A stretch of DNA of 64,000 nt from Pseudoxanthomonas broegbernensis (lineage in GTDB: Bacteria > Pseudomonadota > Gammaproteobacteria > Xanthomonadales > Xanthomonadaceae). The stretch is taken from positions 186,001 to 250,000 of the forward strand of contig NZ_JACHGU010000001.1 of the NCBI RefSeq assembly GCF_014202435.1. Direction: 5' to 3'. Position 1 is the stretch's first letter. Every line of letters starts with the position of its first letter. This document shows positions 15,970 to 25,627 of this stretch, piece by piece. The notes beneath the pieces are model-generated. The model was not told where the DNA came from and made no database searches. It saw only the letters and a program-made list of their open reading frames with translations. The translations under genes and the position numbers were made by a program.

Positions 15970-17667
15970 TCAGGCGCCGCGCAACCGCTCCAGCAGCCGG
16001 GTGCGGTCCAGCGCTTCGGCTTCGCCCGCGGTGCGTGCGCGATACTCGAACGTGCCGGCGGCCAGGCCGCGCTCGGATACCACCACCCGGTGCGGAATGC
16101 CGATCAGCTCGATGTCGGCGAACATCGCGCCCGGGCGCAGCCCGCGGTCGTCCAGCACGGCCTCGATGCCGGCGGCCCGCAGTTCGTCCAGCAGCGCCTC
16201 GGCGGCCGCGTCCACCGCCGCGTCCTTCTTCGGGTTGATCACGCATACCGCCACCGCCCACGGCGCCATCGGCACCGGCCAGACGATGCCGGCCTCGTCG
16301 TGGTTCTGCTCGATCGCCGCGGCGACGATGCGGGAGACGCCGATGCCGTAGCAGCCCATCGCCGGCACTGCGGCCTTGCCGGTCTCGTCGAGCACGGTGA
16401 AGCCCATCGCTTCGGAATACTTGCGGCCGAGCTGGAACACATGGCCGACCTCGATCCCGCGCGCCAGGCGGATTGCGCCGCCATCGGCCGCGCGGTCGCC
16501 GGCCACGACGTTGCGGATGTCTGCGACCACGTCCGGTTCGGGCAGGTCGCGGCCCCAGTTGACGCCGGCGATGTGGAAGCCGGCCTCGTTGGCGCCGACG
16601 ACGAAGTCGGCCATCGCCGCCACTTCGCGGTCGGCGACGATGCGGATCGCCTGCCGGGGAGCGACCGGGCCCAGGAATCCCGGCTCGCTGCCCAGGTGCT
16701 GGGCGATCTCCGCCTCGGTGGCCGGCCGGTAGTCGGCCAGTCCGGCGACCTTGCCCAACTTGATCTCGTTGACCATGTGGTCGCCGCGGACCAGCGCCAG
16801 GACGAACCCGTCGCTGCCCATCACCGCGACCGACTTGACCGTGCGCTGCAGCGGGATGCCCATCAGCGCGGCGACTTCCTCGCAGGTCTTCTGGGTCGGC
16901 GTATCGATCTTGCGCAGCGCTTCGCCGGCCGCAGCGCGCGGCGCCGGCTCGGCGGCCTGCGCGGCTTCGACGTTCGCGGCGTAGTCCGAGCCGGTGGAGA
17001 AGGCCAGCGCATCCTCGCCCGATTCGGCCAGCACGTGGAATTCCTGCGAGGCGTCGCCGCCGATGGCGCCGGAGTCGGCCTGCACCGCGCGGAACTCCAG
17101 GCCCAGGCGGGTGAAGACGCGGGTGTAGGCGGCCTTCATGTTCTCGTACTCGCGCGCCAGGTCGGCGTCGCTGGTGTGGAACGAGTAGGCGTCCTTCATC
17201 AGGAACTCGCGCGCGCGCATCACCCCGAAGCGCGGGCGGATCTCGTCGCGGAACTTGGTGTGGACCTGGTAGAAATTCACCGGCAACTGCCTGTAGCTGC
17301 TCAGCTCCTGGCGGGCGAAGTCGGTGATGGCTTCCTCGGCGGTGGGGCTGTAGCAGTATTCGGCCTCCTTGCGGTCCTTGATCTTCAGCAACTGGCCGCC
17401 GAACTGTTCCCAGCGGCCGGTTTCCTCCCACAGCTCGCGCGGCTGGATGGTGGGCAGTTGCAGCTCCACCGCGCCGGCGCGGTCCATTTCCTCGCGGACC
17501 ACGGCCTCGACCTTGCGCAGCACGCGCAGGCCCAGCGGCGACCAGGTGTACAGGCCGGCGGCGAGCTTGCGGATCATGCCGGCGCGCAGCATCAGCTTGT
17601 GGCTGACCAGTTCGGCGTCGGCCGGGGTTTCCTTGGTGGTGTGCAGGTGGAAGCGGGAAAGGCGCAT
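15970..17667 (-). CDS. proS: Prolyl-tRNA synthetase (bacterial type)
   Basis: A 565-residue class II synthetase starting [19 protein letters not shown]. Motif 2 is seen in [23 protein letters not shown], and the bacterial editing insertion follows (about residues 225-405, with the [14 protein letters not shown] region). Motif 3 and the anticodon-binding domain close the chain, with [20 protein letters not shown] and [12 protein letters not shown]. It charges tRNA-Pro in the cytoplasm. The ATG at 17667 gives the usual length (E. coli 572); an upstream Met 14 codons earlier is unlikely. Single gene, 241 nt from the next gene on its strand. Confidence 0.97.
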   Translation of the reverse strand: MRLSRFHLHTTKETPADAELVSHKLMLRAGMIRKLAAGLYTWSPLGLRVLRKVEAVVREEMDRAGAVELQLPTIQPRELWEETGRWEQFGGQLLKIKDRKEAEYCYSPTAEEAITDFARQELSSYRQLPVNFYQVHTKFRDEIRPRFGVMRAREFLMKDAYSFHTSDADLAREYENMKAAYTRVFTRLGLEFRAVQADSGAIGGDASQEFHVLAESGEDALAFSTGSDYAANVEAAQAAEPAPRAAAGEALRKIDTPTQKTCEEVAALMGIPLQRTVKSVAVMGSDGFVLALVRGDHMVNEIKLGKVAGLADYRPATEAEIAQHLGSEPGFLGPVAPRQAIRIVADREVAAMADFVVGANEAGFHIAGVNWGRDLPEPDVVADIRNVVAGDRAADGGAIRLARGIEVGHVFQLGRKYSEAMGFTVLDETGKAAVPAMGCYGIGVSRIVAAAIEQNHDEAGIVWPVPMAPWAVAVCVINPKKDAAVDAAAEALLDELRAAGIEAVLDDRGLRPGAMFADIELIGIPHRVVVSERGLAAGTFEYRARTAGEAEALDRTRLLERLRGA

Positions 17668-17765
17668 TGCGGGCATTCTGGGGCGGGAGACCGGACATTC
17701 TGCCAGCAACGGGACGGAGCCTGCGCCGTGGCGGCGCTTCCGGCATTGCGGCGGGTGGCGGAAGG

Positions 17766-17908
17766 GGCGGGAATCCCGCCTCCGGCCGCTACGGGGCGGA
17801 GGCGGCCGGCGATCGGCATGCCGGTGTGCCGATGGATTCTTGACTTCGTCGCGGCTTGTCGCCGGCCGAGGCCGGCGCCCGCAACGGCCTCGGCAACGAA
17901 GGCGGGTT
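17766..17908. repeat. Palindromes between the DUF4124 gene and proS
   Basis: GGCGGGAATCCCGCC (17766-17780) is a perfect palindrome, and a GTCGCCGGCCGAGGCCGGCGCC element follows at about 17860-17880. No gene lies here. The first may help end transcripts coming from the DUF4124 genes on the minus strand, but it lacks a U-run. Confidence 0.45.
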
Positions 17909-18184
17909 CTAGCGGCCCGCTTCGATCCGGATGCCGGACTCCGGTTCGCGGGCGATGCGTTCGTAGGGGCCGCTCCCGGGCGGGGCGTCGGTGATCTGCA
18001 GGTTGCCGGCGGCGTCGCGCCAGCGGTAGAGCGGGCGCAGGGCGTCCTCGGCCTGGGCCGCGGCAGCCCGCTCGGCGCGTTGGTGGGCCTCGGGCGAGCG
18101 CTCGGGGGAGGCGTCGCGGCCCAGCCACCAGGCCAGGCCGCCGCCGAGCGCCAGCCCGGCCAGGATCGCCCAGGCCGCGCGCAT
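17909..18184 (-). CDS. DUF4124 domain protein, membrane-anchored
   Basis: A 91-residue protein: an N-terminal hydrophobic helix (about residues 3-22, [20 protein letters not shown]), a charged spacer, and a short DUF4124-type strand motif [18 protein letters not shown] at about residues 53-70. The motif is found in many small exported gammaproteobacterial proteins of unknown function. It starts 2 nt after the stop of another DUF4124 gene, so the pair is one operon and probably arose by duplication. The function is not known. Confidence 0.75.
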   Translation of the reverse strand: MRAAWAILAGLALGGGLAWWLGRDASPERSPEAHQRAERAAAAQAEDALRPLYRWRDAAGNLQITDAPPGSGPYERIAREPESGIRIEAGR

Positions 18185-18186
18185 GT

Positions 18187-18564
18187 TCAGCCCCGGCAGT
18201 AGGCCTTGACCGCGGCTTCGGCCAGGCCCTTCTGCGCCTCGCGCTCGTCGGCGCTGAGGGTGTGGTCGGGCGTGCCGTCGCCGTCGGTGTCCTGCTGCAC
18301 CGCGACGCTGCCCTGCAGCAACTTCAGGTTGTTGCGCGCGTCGACGCACTGCGGCGTCTCCACCGAGGTGGCCGGGAGGGCGGCCTCGGCGGTCTGGCCG
18401 TGGTGGTCGATGCGGCGGACGTCGTACTGCTGGCCCGGCGGCGGCTTGTCGGAAGAGTGGGTGACGCCGTTGGCGTCTTTCCACTGGTAGACGTTGCTGG
18501 CCAGGGCCGCGGTGCTGAGGCCGGCGGCCAGGAACAACAGGCAGGACCGGGACAGGATGCGCAT
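18187..18564 (-). CDS. DUF4124 domain protein, secreted
   Basis: A 125-residue protein with a cleavable signal peptide (MRILSRSCLLFLAAGLSTAALAS) directly followed by the DUF4124 motif NVYQWKDANGVTHSSDKPPP. Two Cys near the middle and the end (CVDARNN, AYCRG) may form a disulfide. It contains DTDGDGTPDH, which looks like a calcium-binding loop, but one copy only. It lies 2 nt upstream of its paralogue. The role is unknown; the family is periplasmic. Confidence 0.75.
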   Translation of the reverse strand: MRILSRSCLLFLAAGLSTAALASNVYQWKDANGVTHSSDKPPPGQQYDVRRIDHHGQTAEAALPATSVETPQCVDARNNLKLLQGSVAVQQDTDGDGTPDHTLSADEREAQKGLAEAAVKAYCRG

Positions 18565-18657
18565 CGTGGGCTCTCCGGGAGCGGGGGACGGGCCGATTGC
18601 AGCACCGGGCCGGCGGGCTGGCAAGTCGGGGCGGTTCGCAGGCGGCCGGCCGGCCCG

Positions 18658-18670
18658 TACACTGGCGCCC
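18658..18670 (+). promoter_or_regulatory. Candidate -10 box for a leaderless pssA mRNA
   Basis: TACACT (18658-18663) stands seven bases before the pssA ATG and no Shine-Dalgarno sequence lies between. Transcription would start at about the A of the start codon. Confidence 0.4.
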
Positions 18671-19447
18671 ATGGACCTGGACCGCCCACCGCCGCGCGCA
18701 CGCGGGATCTACCTGCTGCCGAACCTGTTCACCACCTGCGGGTTGTTCGCGGGTTTCTACGCGATCATCGCCGCGGCCAACAGCCAGTTCACCGCCGCGG
18801 CCATCGCCGTGTTCGTGGCCGGGCTGGCCGACGGCATCGATGGCCGGGTGGCGCGGCTGACCGGCACCAGCAGCGCCTTCGGCGTGCAGTACGACTCGCT
18901 GGCCGACCTGGTCAGCTTCGGCCTGGCCCCGGCGCTGGTGATGTACCACTGGTCGCTTTCGGCGCTGATGCTGGACAACGCGACCATGGGCCGGGTGGGC
19001 TGGGCGGTGGCCTTCCTCTATGCGGCCTGCGCGGCCCTGCGCCTGGCCCGTTTCAACACCCAGGTCGGGGTGGTGGACAAGGGCTGGTTCGTGGGCCTGG
19101 CCAGCCCGGCCGCGGCGGGGCTGATGATGGCCTTCGTCTGGGCCTTCGCCGATGGCGGGCTGGGCTGGAACGGGGAGGAACTGCGCTACGTCGCCCTGGG
19201 CGTGACCCTGTGCTCGGCCTTGCTGATGGTCAGCCGGGTGCGCTACTGGAGCTTCAAGGGCAGCGGCGAGGGCGGGGCGCGCGCCGACCGGGTGCCGTTC
19301 GCGGTGCTGCTGGTGGTGCCGGTGGCCATCGCCGTGCTGGTGATCGACCTGCCGCGGGTACTGCTGGCGGTGGGCGTGCTGTACGCGCTGTCCGGGCCGC
19401 TGCTGGCGGCGTGGCTGCGCTGGCGCCGGCGGTCCGGGCCGGCATGA
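18671..19447 (+). CDS. pssA: CDP-diacylglycerol-serine O-phosphatidyltransferase
   Basis: A 258-residue membrane enzyme of the CDP-alcohol phosphatidyltransferase family. The catalytic pattern DG-x2-AR-x8-G-x3-D-x3-D is complete in DGRVARLTGTSSAFGVQYDS followed by LAD. The N-terminus RGIYLLPNLFTTCGLFAGFYAI is typical of the integral-membrane (Bacillus-type) PssA rather than the soluble E. coli enzyme. It makes phosphatidylserine, the precursor of phosphatidylethanolamine. ATG at 18671; overlaps the next gene by 4 nt (ATGA). Confidence 0.93.
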   Translation: MDLDRPPPRARGIYLLPNLFTTCGLFAGFYAIIAAANSQFTAAAIAVFVAGLADGIDGRVARLTGTSSAFGVQYDSLADLVSFGLAPALVMYHWSLSALMLDNATMGRVGWAVAFLYAACAALRLARFNTQVGVVDKGWFVGLASPAAAGLMMAFVWAFADGGLGWNGEELRYVALGVTLCSALLMVSRVRYWSFKGSGEGGARADRVPFAVLLVVPVAIAVLVIDLPRVLLAVGVLYALSGPLLAAWLRWRRRSGPA

Positions 19448-19935
19448 GCGCTCCGGCGCCCGGCGGTTCGCTCTGGAGCCCGCAGCAGCGCGGCTGGCTG
19501 CGGGCGCTGGGCTATGCGCTGTATCGCACCGGTTCCGGCGCGGCCGAGGACGCCGTGCCGGAACCGGAGAATGCGCCGCCGCGCGAAGCCATGGCATCCG
19601 TGCCCCGACCCCATCCCGAGCCGGCGCCCCGGGGCGCATCGCCCGCGGCTGGCGCGCACCGGGCGCCACCGCATCGCGGCCACGCCGATCCGGACGCCGT
19701 TGCCGAGGCGCCGGCGACGGCGCCTGCACCGGCCTTGGCGCCGCCTCCCACCCGCCGTCCGGCGCACCTGCCCGATCGGCTGCAACTGGCCCTGCTGCGC
19801 GCTTCCGGCATGGACCCGTCCGACCCGGCCACGCAGGCGGCGATGGCGCAATGGCCGGTGGAGCGGCTGCGCGGCGATGCCGCGGCCAAGCGCGCGTTCT
19901 GGCCGCAGTTGCGCGCATTGAGGCGCCGTTCGTGA
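19444..19935 (+). CDS. Hypothetical protein with proline/alanine-rich linker
   Basis: A 163-residue protein. The N-terminus (SPQQRGWLRALGYALYRTG) and the C-terminus (LPDRLQLALLRASGMDPSDP, then AKRAFWPQLRALRRR) look folded and helical. The middle, about residues 35-105, is a low-complexity Pro/Ala/Arg linker. I do not recognise a family. It overlaps pssA by 4 nt upstream and rimI by 4 nt downstream, so the three genes form one tightly coupled operon. A link to ribosomal protein acetylation or membrane synthesis is only contextual. Confidence 0.7.
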   Translation: MSAPAPGGSLWSPQQRGWLRALGYALYRTGSGAAEDAVPEPENAPPREAMASVPRPHPEPAPRGASPAAGAHRAPPHRGHADPDAVAEAPATAPAPALAPPPTRRPAHLPDRLQLALLRASGMDPSDPATQAAMAQWPVERLRGDAAAKRAFWPQLRALRRRS

Positions 19936-20438
19936 GCGTGGCCGCCTACCGCGCGCTGGCGCCGTCCTGGCGCCTGCGCGCCATGCGCGAGGGCGACCTG
20001 GATGCGGTGATGGCGATCGAGCGCCGCGCCTATCCCTTCCCGTGGAGCCGCGGCACGTTTCGCGACTGTCTGCTGGCCGGCTACCCGTCCCTGCTGGCCC
20101 TGGAGGACGATCGCCCGGCCGGCTACGGGGTGATGAGCGTGGCCGCCGGCGAGGCGCACCTGTTGAACCTGTGCACCGCGCCGGAGCGGCAGTCGCGCGG
20201 CCTGGGCCGGCACCTGCTGCGCGCGCTGCTGCGCACGGCGCGCGACCGCGGCACCCGGCGCATCTTCCTGGAGGTGCGGCCCTCCAACCCGCCGGCCATC
20301 GCCCTGTACCGCAGCGAGGGCTTCGACGAGATCGGCCGCCGCCCGCGCTACTACCCGGCCGTACAGGGCCGCGAGGACGCCCTGGTGATGGCGATGGAAC
20401 TGGTCACCGGCGAGATGGAGCGGATGCCGCCGCTGTAG
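19932..20438 (+). CDS. rimI: Ribosomal protein S18-alanine N-acetyltransferase (GNAT)
   Basis: A 168-residue GNAT enzyme. Features: LRAMREGDLDAVMAIERRAY and PFPWSRGTFRDCL (the RimI-typical PWS near residues 36-42), LLNLCTAPERQSRGLGRHLL (acetyl-CoA loop RQSRGLG), and RPSNPPAIALYRSEGFDEIG. RimI acetylates the N-terminal Ala of ribosomal protein S18. The start is GTG at 19932 in a GTGA overlap with the preceding gene; this gives an extra 10 residues before the usual start, so a later start is possible. Followed by a palindromic repeat and convergent valS. Confidence 0.9.
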   Translation: MSVAAYRALAPSWRLRAMREGDLDAVMAIERRAYPFPWSRGTFRDCLLAGYPSLLALEDDRPAGYGVMSVAAGEAHLLNLCTAPERQSRGLGRHLLRALLRTARDRGTRRIFLEVRPSNPPAIALYRSEGFDEIGRRPRYYPAVQGREDALVMAMELVTGEMERMPPL

Positions 20439-20453
20439 CCGCCGCCATGCGCG

Positions 20454-20478
20454 GTCGCCGGCTGAAGCCGGCTCCTGC
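20454..20478. repeat. Copy of the dispersed palindromic repeat between rimI and valS
   Basis: GTCGCCGGCTGAAGCCGGCTCC is an almost perfect inverted repeat (GCCGGCT-GA-AGCCGGC) in the 75-nt gap between two convergent genes, followed on the plus strand by a G-run. This is one of the cleanest copies of the family in the window. Confidence 0.65.
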
Positions 20479-20513
20479 GGGGGGGCCGGGCATCGGGAAT
20501 GCGTACGCCCGCC

Positions 20514-23348
20514 TCAGAGCCGCTCGCGCTGCGCCTGCAGGCCGGCCAGTTGGGTGCTCCAGTCGGCCAGGCGGGCGCGCTCCTGCTCGACCACCGCGGC
20601 GGGCGCGTTGGCGACGAAGGTGGCGTTGCCGAGCTTGCCGTTGCACTTGCCGATCTCGGCCTGCACGCGCTTGATCTCCTTGTCCAGGCGCACGCGCTCG
20701 GCGTCCAGGTCCACCAGGCCTTCCAGCGGCACCAGCAGCTTCAGCTCGCCGACGATGGCGGTGGCCGAGGCGGGCGCGTCGGCGCCGGCGTCCAGCCATT
20801 CGATCGCCTCCAGCCGCAGCAGGAAGCGCAACTGCGAGGCGAAGCGCTCGATGCGGTCGCGGTCCTGCGCGGTGCCGGCGGCCAGCAGCAGGCGCACGGC
20901 CTTGCCCGGGGAAACGCCCAGCTCGCTGCGCACCCGGCGCAGCGCCGAGACCATGGACTTGAGCCATTCCACGTCGGCCTCGGCGGCGGCGCAGCCCTGG
21001 CCGGCGAAGTCGCCCGGGAGCGGATACGGGCGCAGCGAGATCGAGTCGCCTTCCACCCCCACGCGCGGGGCCGCCTGTCGCCACAGTTCCTCGGTCACGA
21101 ACGGCACCAGCGGGTGCAGCAGGCGCAGCAGCGACTCGAGCACGTACAGCAGGGTGTGGCGGGTGCTGGCGGCGGCTTGCGCGTCATCGCCGCCCAGCGC
21201 CGGCTTGGCCAGTTCCACGAACCAGTCGCAGAACTCGTTCCACGCAAACTCGTACAGCGCCTGCGCCAGCAGGTCGAAGCGGTAGGCGGCGAAGTGTTCC
21301 TGCGCCTGCGCGGCGACCGCGGCCAGGCGGGCGAGGATCCACTTCTCGGCGTCGGTCGCGGGCCGCGGCGCGCCGGAGAAGCTCGCACCCTCGGTGTTCA
21401 TCAGCACGAAGCGGCTGGCGTTCCACAGCTTGTTGCAGAAGTTCTTGTAGCCCTCGGCGCGGCCGAGGTCGAACTTGATGTCGCGGCCGTGGCCGGCCAG
21501 CGCGGCGATGGTGAAGCGCAGGGCGTCGGCGCCGTGGGCGATGATGCCGTCGGGGAATTCCTTGCGCGTGGCCTTCTCGATGCGCTCGGCCAGCCTGGGC
21601 TGCATCAGGCCGCTGGTGCGCTTGGCGACCAGGTCCTCCAGGGCGATGCCGTCGATGATGTCCAGCGGGTCCAGCACGTTGCCCTTGGACTTGGACATCT
21701 TCTGGCCCTGGGCGTCGCGGATCAGGCCGGTGATGTAGACGTCGCGGAACGGCACCCGCCCGGTGAAGCTGTCGGTGGCCATGATCATCCGCGCCACCCA
21801 GAAGAAGATGATGTCGAAGCCGGTGACCAGCACCGACGAGGGCAGGTAGCGGTCGAAGCCGCGCTGCGCCATGGCGGCCTCGTCGGGCCAGCCCAGGGTG
21901 CTGAACGGCCACAGTTGCGAGGAGAACCAGGTCTCCAGTACGTCGCTGTCCTGGTTCAACGCGACCTCGGCGCCGAGGCCGTGCCTGGCGCGCACCTCGT
22001 CCTCGCTGCGGCCGACATGGCACGTGCCGTCGGCGTCGAACCACGCCGGGATGCGGTGCCCCCACCAGAGCTGGCGGCTGATGCACCAGTCCTGGATGTT
22101 CTCCATCCAGTGGCGGTAGGTGTTGACCCAGTTCGGCGGGACGAATTTCACTTCGCCCGATTCCACGAGTTCCAGGCCGCGCTTCGCGAGCGCGTCCATC
22201 TTCACGAACCACTGGTCGGTCAGGTACGGCTCGATCACCTGGCCGGTGCGGTCGCCGCGCGGTACCTGCAGCTTGTGCGGCCTGGTCTCCGCCAGCAGGC
22301 CCAGATCCTCCAGGTCGGCGAGCACGGCCTTGCGCGCGTCGTAGCGGTCCAGGCCGCGGTACTTTTCCGGCGCGCTGTCGTTGAGCGCGGCCACCGGGGT
22401 GAACAGGTTGATCAGCGGCAGGCCATGCCGCACGCCCACCTGGTAGTCGTTGAAGTCGTGCGCCGGGGTCACCTTGACCACGCCGGTACCGAAGGCGCGG
22501 TCGACGTAGTCGTCGGCGATCACCGGGATGCGGCGGCCCGTCAGCGGCAGTTCGACCTGCTTGCCGACCAGCGACGCGTAGCGCGGGTCCTCCGGGTGCA
22601 CCATCGCGGCGGTGTCACCGAGCATGGTTTCCGGGCGGGTGGTGGCCACGATCAGGTAGTCGCGGGTCTCGCGCAGGACCTCGTTGCCGTCGGCGTCGAC
22701 CTCGACGTGCTCGTAGGCCGCGCCGTCGGCCAGCGGGTAGCGGATCGACCAGAGGAAGCCGTCCTCCTCCACGTTCTCCACTTCCAGGTCGGAGATCGCG
22801 GTCTTCAGCACCGGGTCCCAGTTCACCAGTCTTTGGCCGCGGTAGATCAGGCCCTGCTCGTACCAGCGCACGAACGCCTCGACCACCGCCGCCGAGGGCT
22901 GAGGGTCCATGGTGAAGGTGCTGCGCGACCAGTCGCCGGAGGCGCCCAGGCGGCGCATCTGCCGCTCGATGGTGTCGCCGGACTGCGCCTTCCACTCCCA
23001 GACCTTGGCCACGAAGCCCTCGCGGCCCAGCGAGTCGCGGGTCTGGCCGCTGCCTTCCAGCGCCAGGTTGCGGCCGACCACCATCTCGGTGGCGATGCCG
23101 GCGTGGTCGGTGCCCATCTGCCACAGGACATCGAAGCCGCGCATGCGGTGGTAGCGCACCAGCGCGTCCATCAGCGTGTGCTGGAAGGCGTGGCCCATGT
23201 GCAGGGTGCCGGTGACGTTGGGCGGCGGCAGCAGGATCGCGTAGGGCTCGCCCCGGCCGCTGGGCTTGAAGCAGCCGCTGGCCTCCCATTCGGCGTACAG
23301 GCGCGTTTCGAAGGTCTTGGGTTCGTAGCCGGAGGGCAGGGAGGTCAT
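20514..23348 (-). CDS. valS: Valyl-tRNA synthetase
   Basis: A 944-residue class I synthetase starting [20 protein letters not shown]. The HIGH-type motif is in [19 protein letters not shown] and the KMSKS motif in [16 protein letters not shown]. The editing domain is in the middle, and the C-terminal coiled-coil arm is rich in Leu/Glu/Lys/Arg ([17 protein letters not shown]), as expected. Start chosen at 23348, where the family N-terminus begins. First or second gene of the classic pepA-holC-valS stretch, with a small YqaE gene between holC and valS. Confidence 0.97.
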   Translation of the reverse strand: MTSLPSGYEPKTFETRLYAEWEASGCFKPSGRGEPYAILLPPPNVTGTLHMGHAFQHTLMDALVRYHRMRGFDVLWQMGTDHAGIATEMVVGRNLALEGSGQTRDSLGREGFVAKVWEWKAQSGDTIERQMRRLGASGDWSRSTFTMDPQPSAAVVEAFVRWYEQGLIYRGQRLVNWDPVLKTAISDLEVENVEEDGFLWSIRYPLADGAAYEHVEVDADGNEVLRETRDYLIVATTRPETMLGDTAAMVHPEDPRYASLVGKQVELPLTGRRIPVIADDYVDRAFGTGVVKVTPAHDFNDYQVGVRHGLPLINLFTPVAALNDSAPEKYRGLDRYDARKAVLADLEDLGLLAETRPHKLQVPRGDRTGQVIEPYLTDQWFVKMDALAKRGLELVESGEVKFVPPNWVNTYRHWMENIQDWCISRQLWWGHRIPAWFDADGTCHVGRSEDEVRARHGLGAEVALNQDSDVLETWFSSQLWPFSTLGWPDEAAMAQRGFDRYLPSSVLVTGFDIIFFWVARMIMATDSFTGRVPFRDVYITGLIRDAQGQKMSKSKGNVLDPLDIIDGIALEDLVAKRTSGLMQPRLAERIEKATRKEFPDGIIAHGADALRFTIAALAGHGRDIKFDLGRAEGYKNFCNKLWNASRFVLMNTEGASFSGAPRPATDAEKWILARLAAVAAQAQEHFAAYRFDLLAQALYEFAWNEFCDWFVELAKPALGGDDAQAAASTRHTLLYVLESLLRLLHPLVPFVTEELWRQAAPRVGVEGDSISLRPYPLPGDFAGQGCAAAEADVEWLKSMVSALRRVRSELGVSPGKAVRLLLAAGTAQDRDRIERFASQLRFLLRLEAIEWLDAGADAPASATAIVGELKLLVPLEGLVDLDAERVRLDKEIKRVQAEIGKCNGKLGNATFVANAPAAVVEQERARLADWSTQLAGLQAQRERL

Positions 23349-23379
23349 GGCGGAAGCGGGGTCCGGTGAAGAGAGGCGG

Positions 23380-23574
23380 TCAGGCGCGCTGTCGCAGCGC
23401 ACGCCGGATTTTCTGGTCGGTGCTGTACTGGCTCAGCGCGTAGACCGCCCAGATCGTGGCCGGCAGCCAGCCCAGCACGGTCAGTTGCAGGAACAGGCAC
23501 AGCAGGCCGGCGAAGGGGCGGCCGATGGTGAAGAAAGTCAGCCAGGGCAGCAGCAGGGCGATGATCAGGCGCAT
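23380..23574 (-). CDS. YqaE/Pmp3-like small membrane protein
   Basis: A 64-residue protein with two hydrophobic helices (about residues 3-24 and 27-48) and the family-like segment [19 protein letters not shown]. Proteins of this class sit in the inner membrane and are linked to membrane potential or salt stress in other organisms. It lies between holC (31 nt) and valS (31 nt) on the same strand. It is slightly longer than the usual 52-55 residues because of a charged C-terminal tail ([13 protein letters not shown]). Confidence 0.8.
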   Translation of the reverse strand: MRLIIALLLPWLTFFTIGRPFAGLLCLFLQLTVLGWLPATIWAVYALSQYSTDQKIRRALRQRA

Positions 23575-23605
23575 GTGGAAGGAGTCGGGCGGCGGGGGAT
23601 GGACG

Positions 23606-24031
23606 TTACATGTCGTGCTTGTTCAGGGCGTAGCCCAGCGCCTGGTACTGCTTCCAGCGCTCGCGCAGCGGGCCGCGCGCGGCCGGGTCGGCCGGCACCA
23701 CTTCCAGCACGCGCTCGCAGGCCTCGCGCCAGGCCTCGTCGCGCAGGTTGATCACCAGCGGCCGCGGCGGCGCCTCGGTGCCGGGGGCGACGATCAGTAC
23801 CGGGGTGGCTTCGTCGTCCTCGTCGTCGCCGGCGATCTGGTGCGGGATGTAGGCGTCCGGATCGAACGACCACAGCAGGTCGTCCAGCGCCTCGGCCTGG
23901 GCCGCGTCGCGCGCCAGCACCAGGGTGAACTGGTTGGCGTCGCAGGCACGGCGGGCCAGTTCGCAGACCAGCAGCAGCGGCTGCTCGGCGAAGCGGGGCT
24001 TGGCGATGAGGTAGAAATCGGCGCGGGGCAT
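23606..24031 (-). CDS. holC: DNA polymerase III chi subunit
   Basis: A 141-residue protein starting MPRADFYLIAKPRFAEQPLL, matching chi subunits. Further landmarks are LARRACDANQFTLVLARDAAQ, LDDLLWSFDPDAYIPHQIAG and NLRDEAWREACERVLEVVP. Chi bridges the clamp loader to SSB at the replication fork. The conserved place between pepA and valS supports the call. Its start lies 10 nt downstream of the pepA stop. Confidence 0.94.
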   Translation of the reverse strand: MPRADFYLIAKPRFAEQPLLLVCELARRACDANQFTLVLARDAAQAEALDDLLWSFDPDAYIPHQIAGDDEDDEATPVLIVAPGTEAPPRPLVINLRDEAWREACERVLEVVPADPAARGPLRERWKQYQALGYALNKHDM

Positions 24032-24041
24032 GGGCTGGCGC

Positions 24042-25511
24042 TTACCCGGCCCGGTCCAGCAGCCACTGGCTCAGCAGCCCGACCGGGCGGCCGGTGGCCA
24101 TGCCGCGCTTGCCCTCGTCGCTGGCCGAGCCGGCGATGTCCAGGTGCGCCCAGCGCTGTCCTTCGGCGAAGCGGGCCAGGAAGCAGCCGGCGGTGATCGC
24201 GCCGCCCCAGCGGCCGCCGATGTTGTAGACGTCGGCGAAGGTCGATTCCAGCAGGGTCTGGTACTCGTCCCACAGCGGCAGGCGCCAGGCGCGGTCGAAC
24301 ACCTGCTCGCCGGCGGCCAGCAGTTCGTCGGCCAGGTCGTCGTGCTTGCTCATCAGGCCCGAGGCGTACTTGCCCAGGGCGACCATGCACGCGCCGGTCA
24401 GGGTGGCCACGTCGACCAGCGCCTGCGGCTCGAAGCGCTGCGCATAGGTCAGCGCGTCGCACAGGATCAGGCGGCCCTCCGCGTCGGTGTTGCCGACCTC
24501 GATGGTCTTGCCGGACATGGAGGTGATCACGTCCGAGGGACGGTAGCTGTTGCCGTCGATCGCGTTCTCCACCGCCGGGGCGATCGCCACCAGGTTCAGC
24601 GGCAGCTTCATCTTCACCGCGGCCACGAAGGTGCCCAGCACGCTGCCGGCGCCGAGCATGTCGTACTTCATCTCCTCGATGCCGCCCTGGGTCTTGAGGT
24701 TGACGCCGCCGGTGTCGAAGGTGATGCCCTTGCCGACCAGCACGTAGGGCTTGGCGTCGCCGCCGCCGGACCACTTCAGCACCACCAGGTGCGGGCGGTT
24801 GACCGAGCCGCGGGCCACGGCCAGCAGCGAGCCCATGCCCAGCGCCTCCATCTGCGCCTCGTCGAGGATCTCGGCCTCGGCGCCCTCGTGGGCGGCGGCG
24901 AACGCGCGCGCCTGCTCGGCCAGGTAGGCGGGGTTGCAGACGTTGGGCGGCAGGTTGCCCAGCTCCCGGGTGAAGGCCACGCCGGCGGCGATGGCCTCGC
25001 CCTGGGCCAGGGCGGCGGCGTCCTCGCCGGCGATGGCCAGTTCGCGCAGGCCCGGCTCGTCCTTCTTCTTGCCCAGGGTGGCGGTGTAGCGGTAGGCGGC
25101 ATGGTCGGCGGCGATGACCGCCTGGCGCACGTTCCACGCGGCGTCGCGGCCGCCCACGGCCGCTTCGCTGATCGTGAACAGCGCCTTGCCCACCGGGCCC
25201 GTCTTCAGCGCGCGCACCGCGTCGGCCACCGCCTTGAGGTACTGGGGCACGCCGAACTTGGCCTTCTCGCCCAGGCCGACGACCAGCACGCGCGGCGCGG
25301 ACACGCCCGGCAGGTCGTGCAGCAGCAGGCTGCGGCCGGTGCGGCCGCTGAGGTCGCCGCGCTCGATCAGGGTGGCCAGGCGGCCGCCGCTGGCCGCGTC
25401 GATGGCCAGGCCCGCGGGCGTGAGCGACTTGTCGGCATGGAGGCCGACCACGACGCAATCGAAGGCGGCCGCGGCGGCGGCCTCGCGGTTCAGGGTGAAT
25501 TGCAGGGCCAT
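24042..25511 (-). CDS. pepA: Leucyl aminopeptidase (M17)
   Basis: A 489-residue M17 metallopeptidase. The C-terminal catalytic domain shows [17 protein letters not shown] (Lys and Asp ligands) and the signature NTDAEGRL; the N-terminal domain is the usual less conserved macro-like fold. It trims N-terminal amino acids from peptides in the cytoplasm and in E. coli also binds DNA (XerCD accessory, carAB control). First gene of the pepA-holC-YqaE-valS operon; divergent from lptF with a 116-nt gap. Confidence 0.97.
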   Translation of the reverse strand: MALQFTLNREAAAAAAFDCVVVGLHADKSLTPAGLAIDAASGGRLATLIERGDLSGRTGRSLLLHDLPGVSAPRVLVVGLGEKAKFGVPQYLKAVADAVRALKTGPVGKALFTISEAAVGGRDAAWNVRQAVIAADHAAYRYTATLGKKKDEPGLRELAIAGEDAAALAQGEAIAAGVAFTRELGNLPPNVCNPAYLAEQARAFAAAHEGAEAEILDEAQMEALGMGSLLAVARGSVNRPHLVVLKWSGGGDAKPYVLVGKGITFDTGGVNLKTQGGIEEMKYDMLGAGSVLGTFVAAVKMKLPLNLVAIAPAVENAIDGNSYRPSDVITSMSGKTIEVGNTDAEGRLILCDALTYAQRFEPQALVDVATLTGACMVALGKYASGLMSKHDDLADELLAAGEQVFDRAWRLPLWDEYQTLLESTFADVYNIGGRWGGAITAGCFLARFAEGQRWAHLDIAGSASDEGKRGMATGRPVGLLSQWLLDRAG

Positions 25512-25627
25512 TGATCAGATTCCCGGGGGCGGTTGCGTACAATCGCGGATCGCCCGCGGCGGGCCGGTGGCCGGCACGCCGGGAAATCCGCAAGCGAACC
25601 CGGGATTTTATAGGACTGGCCCGTTCG

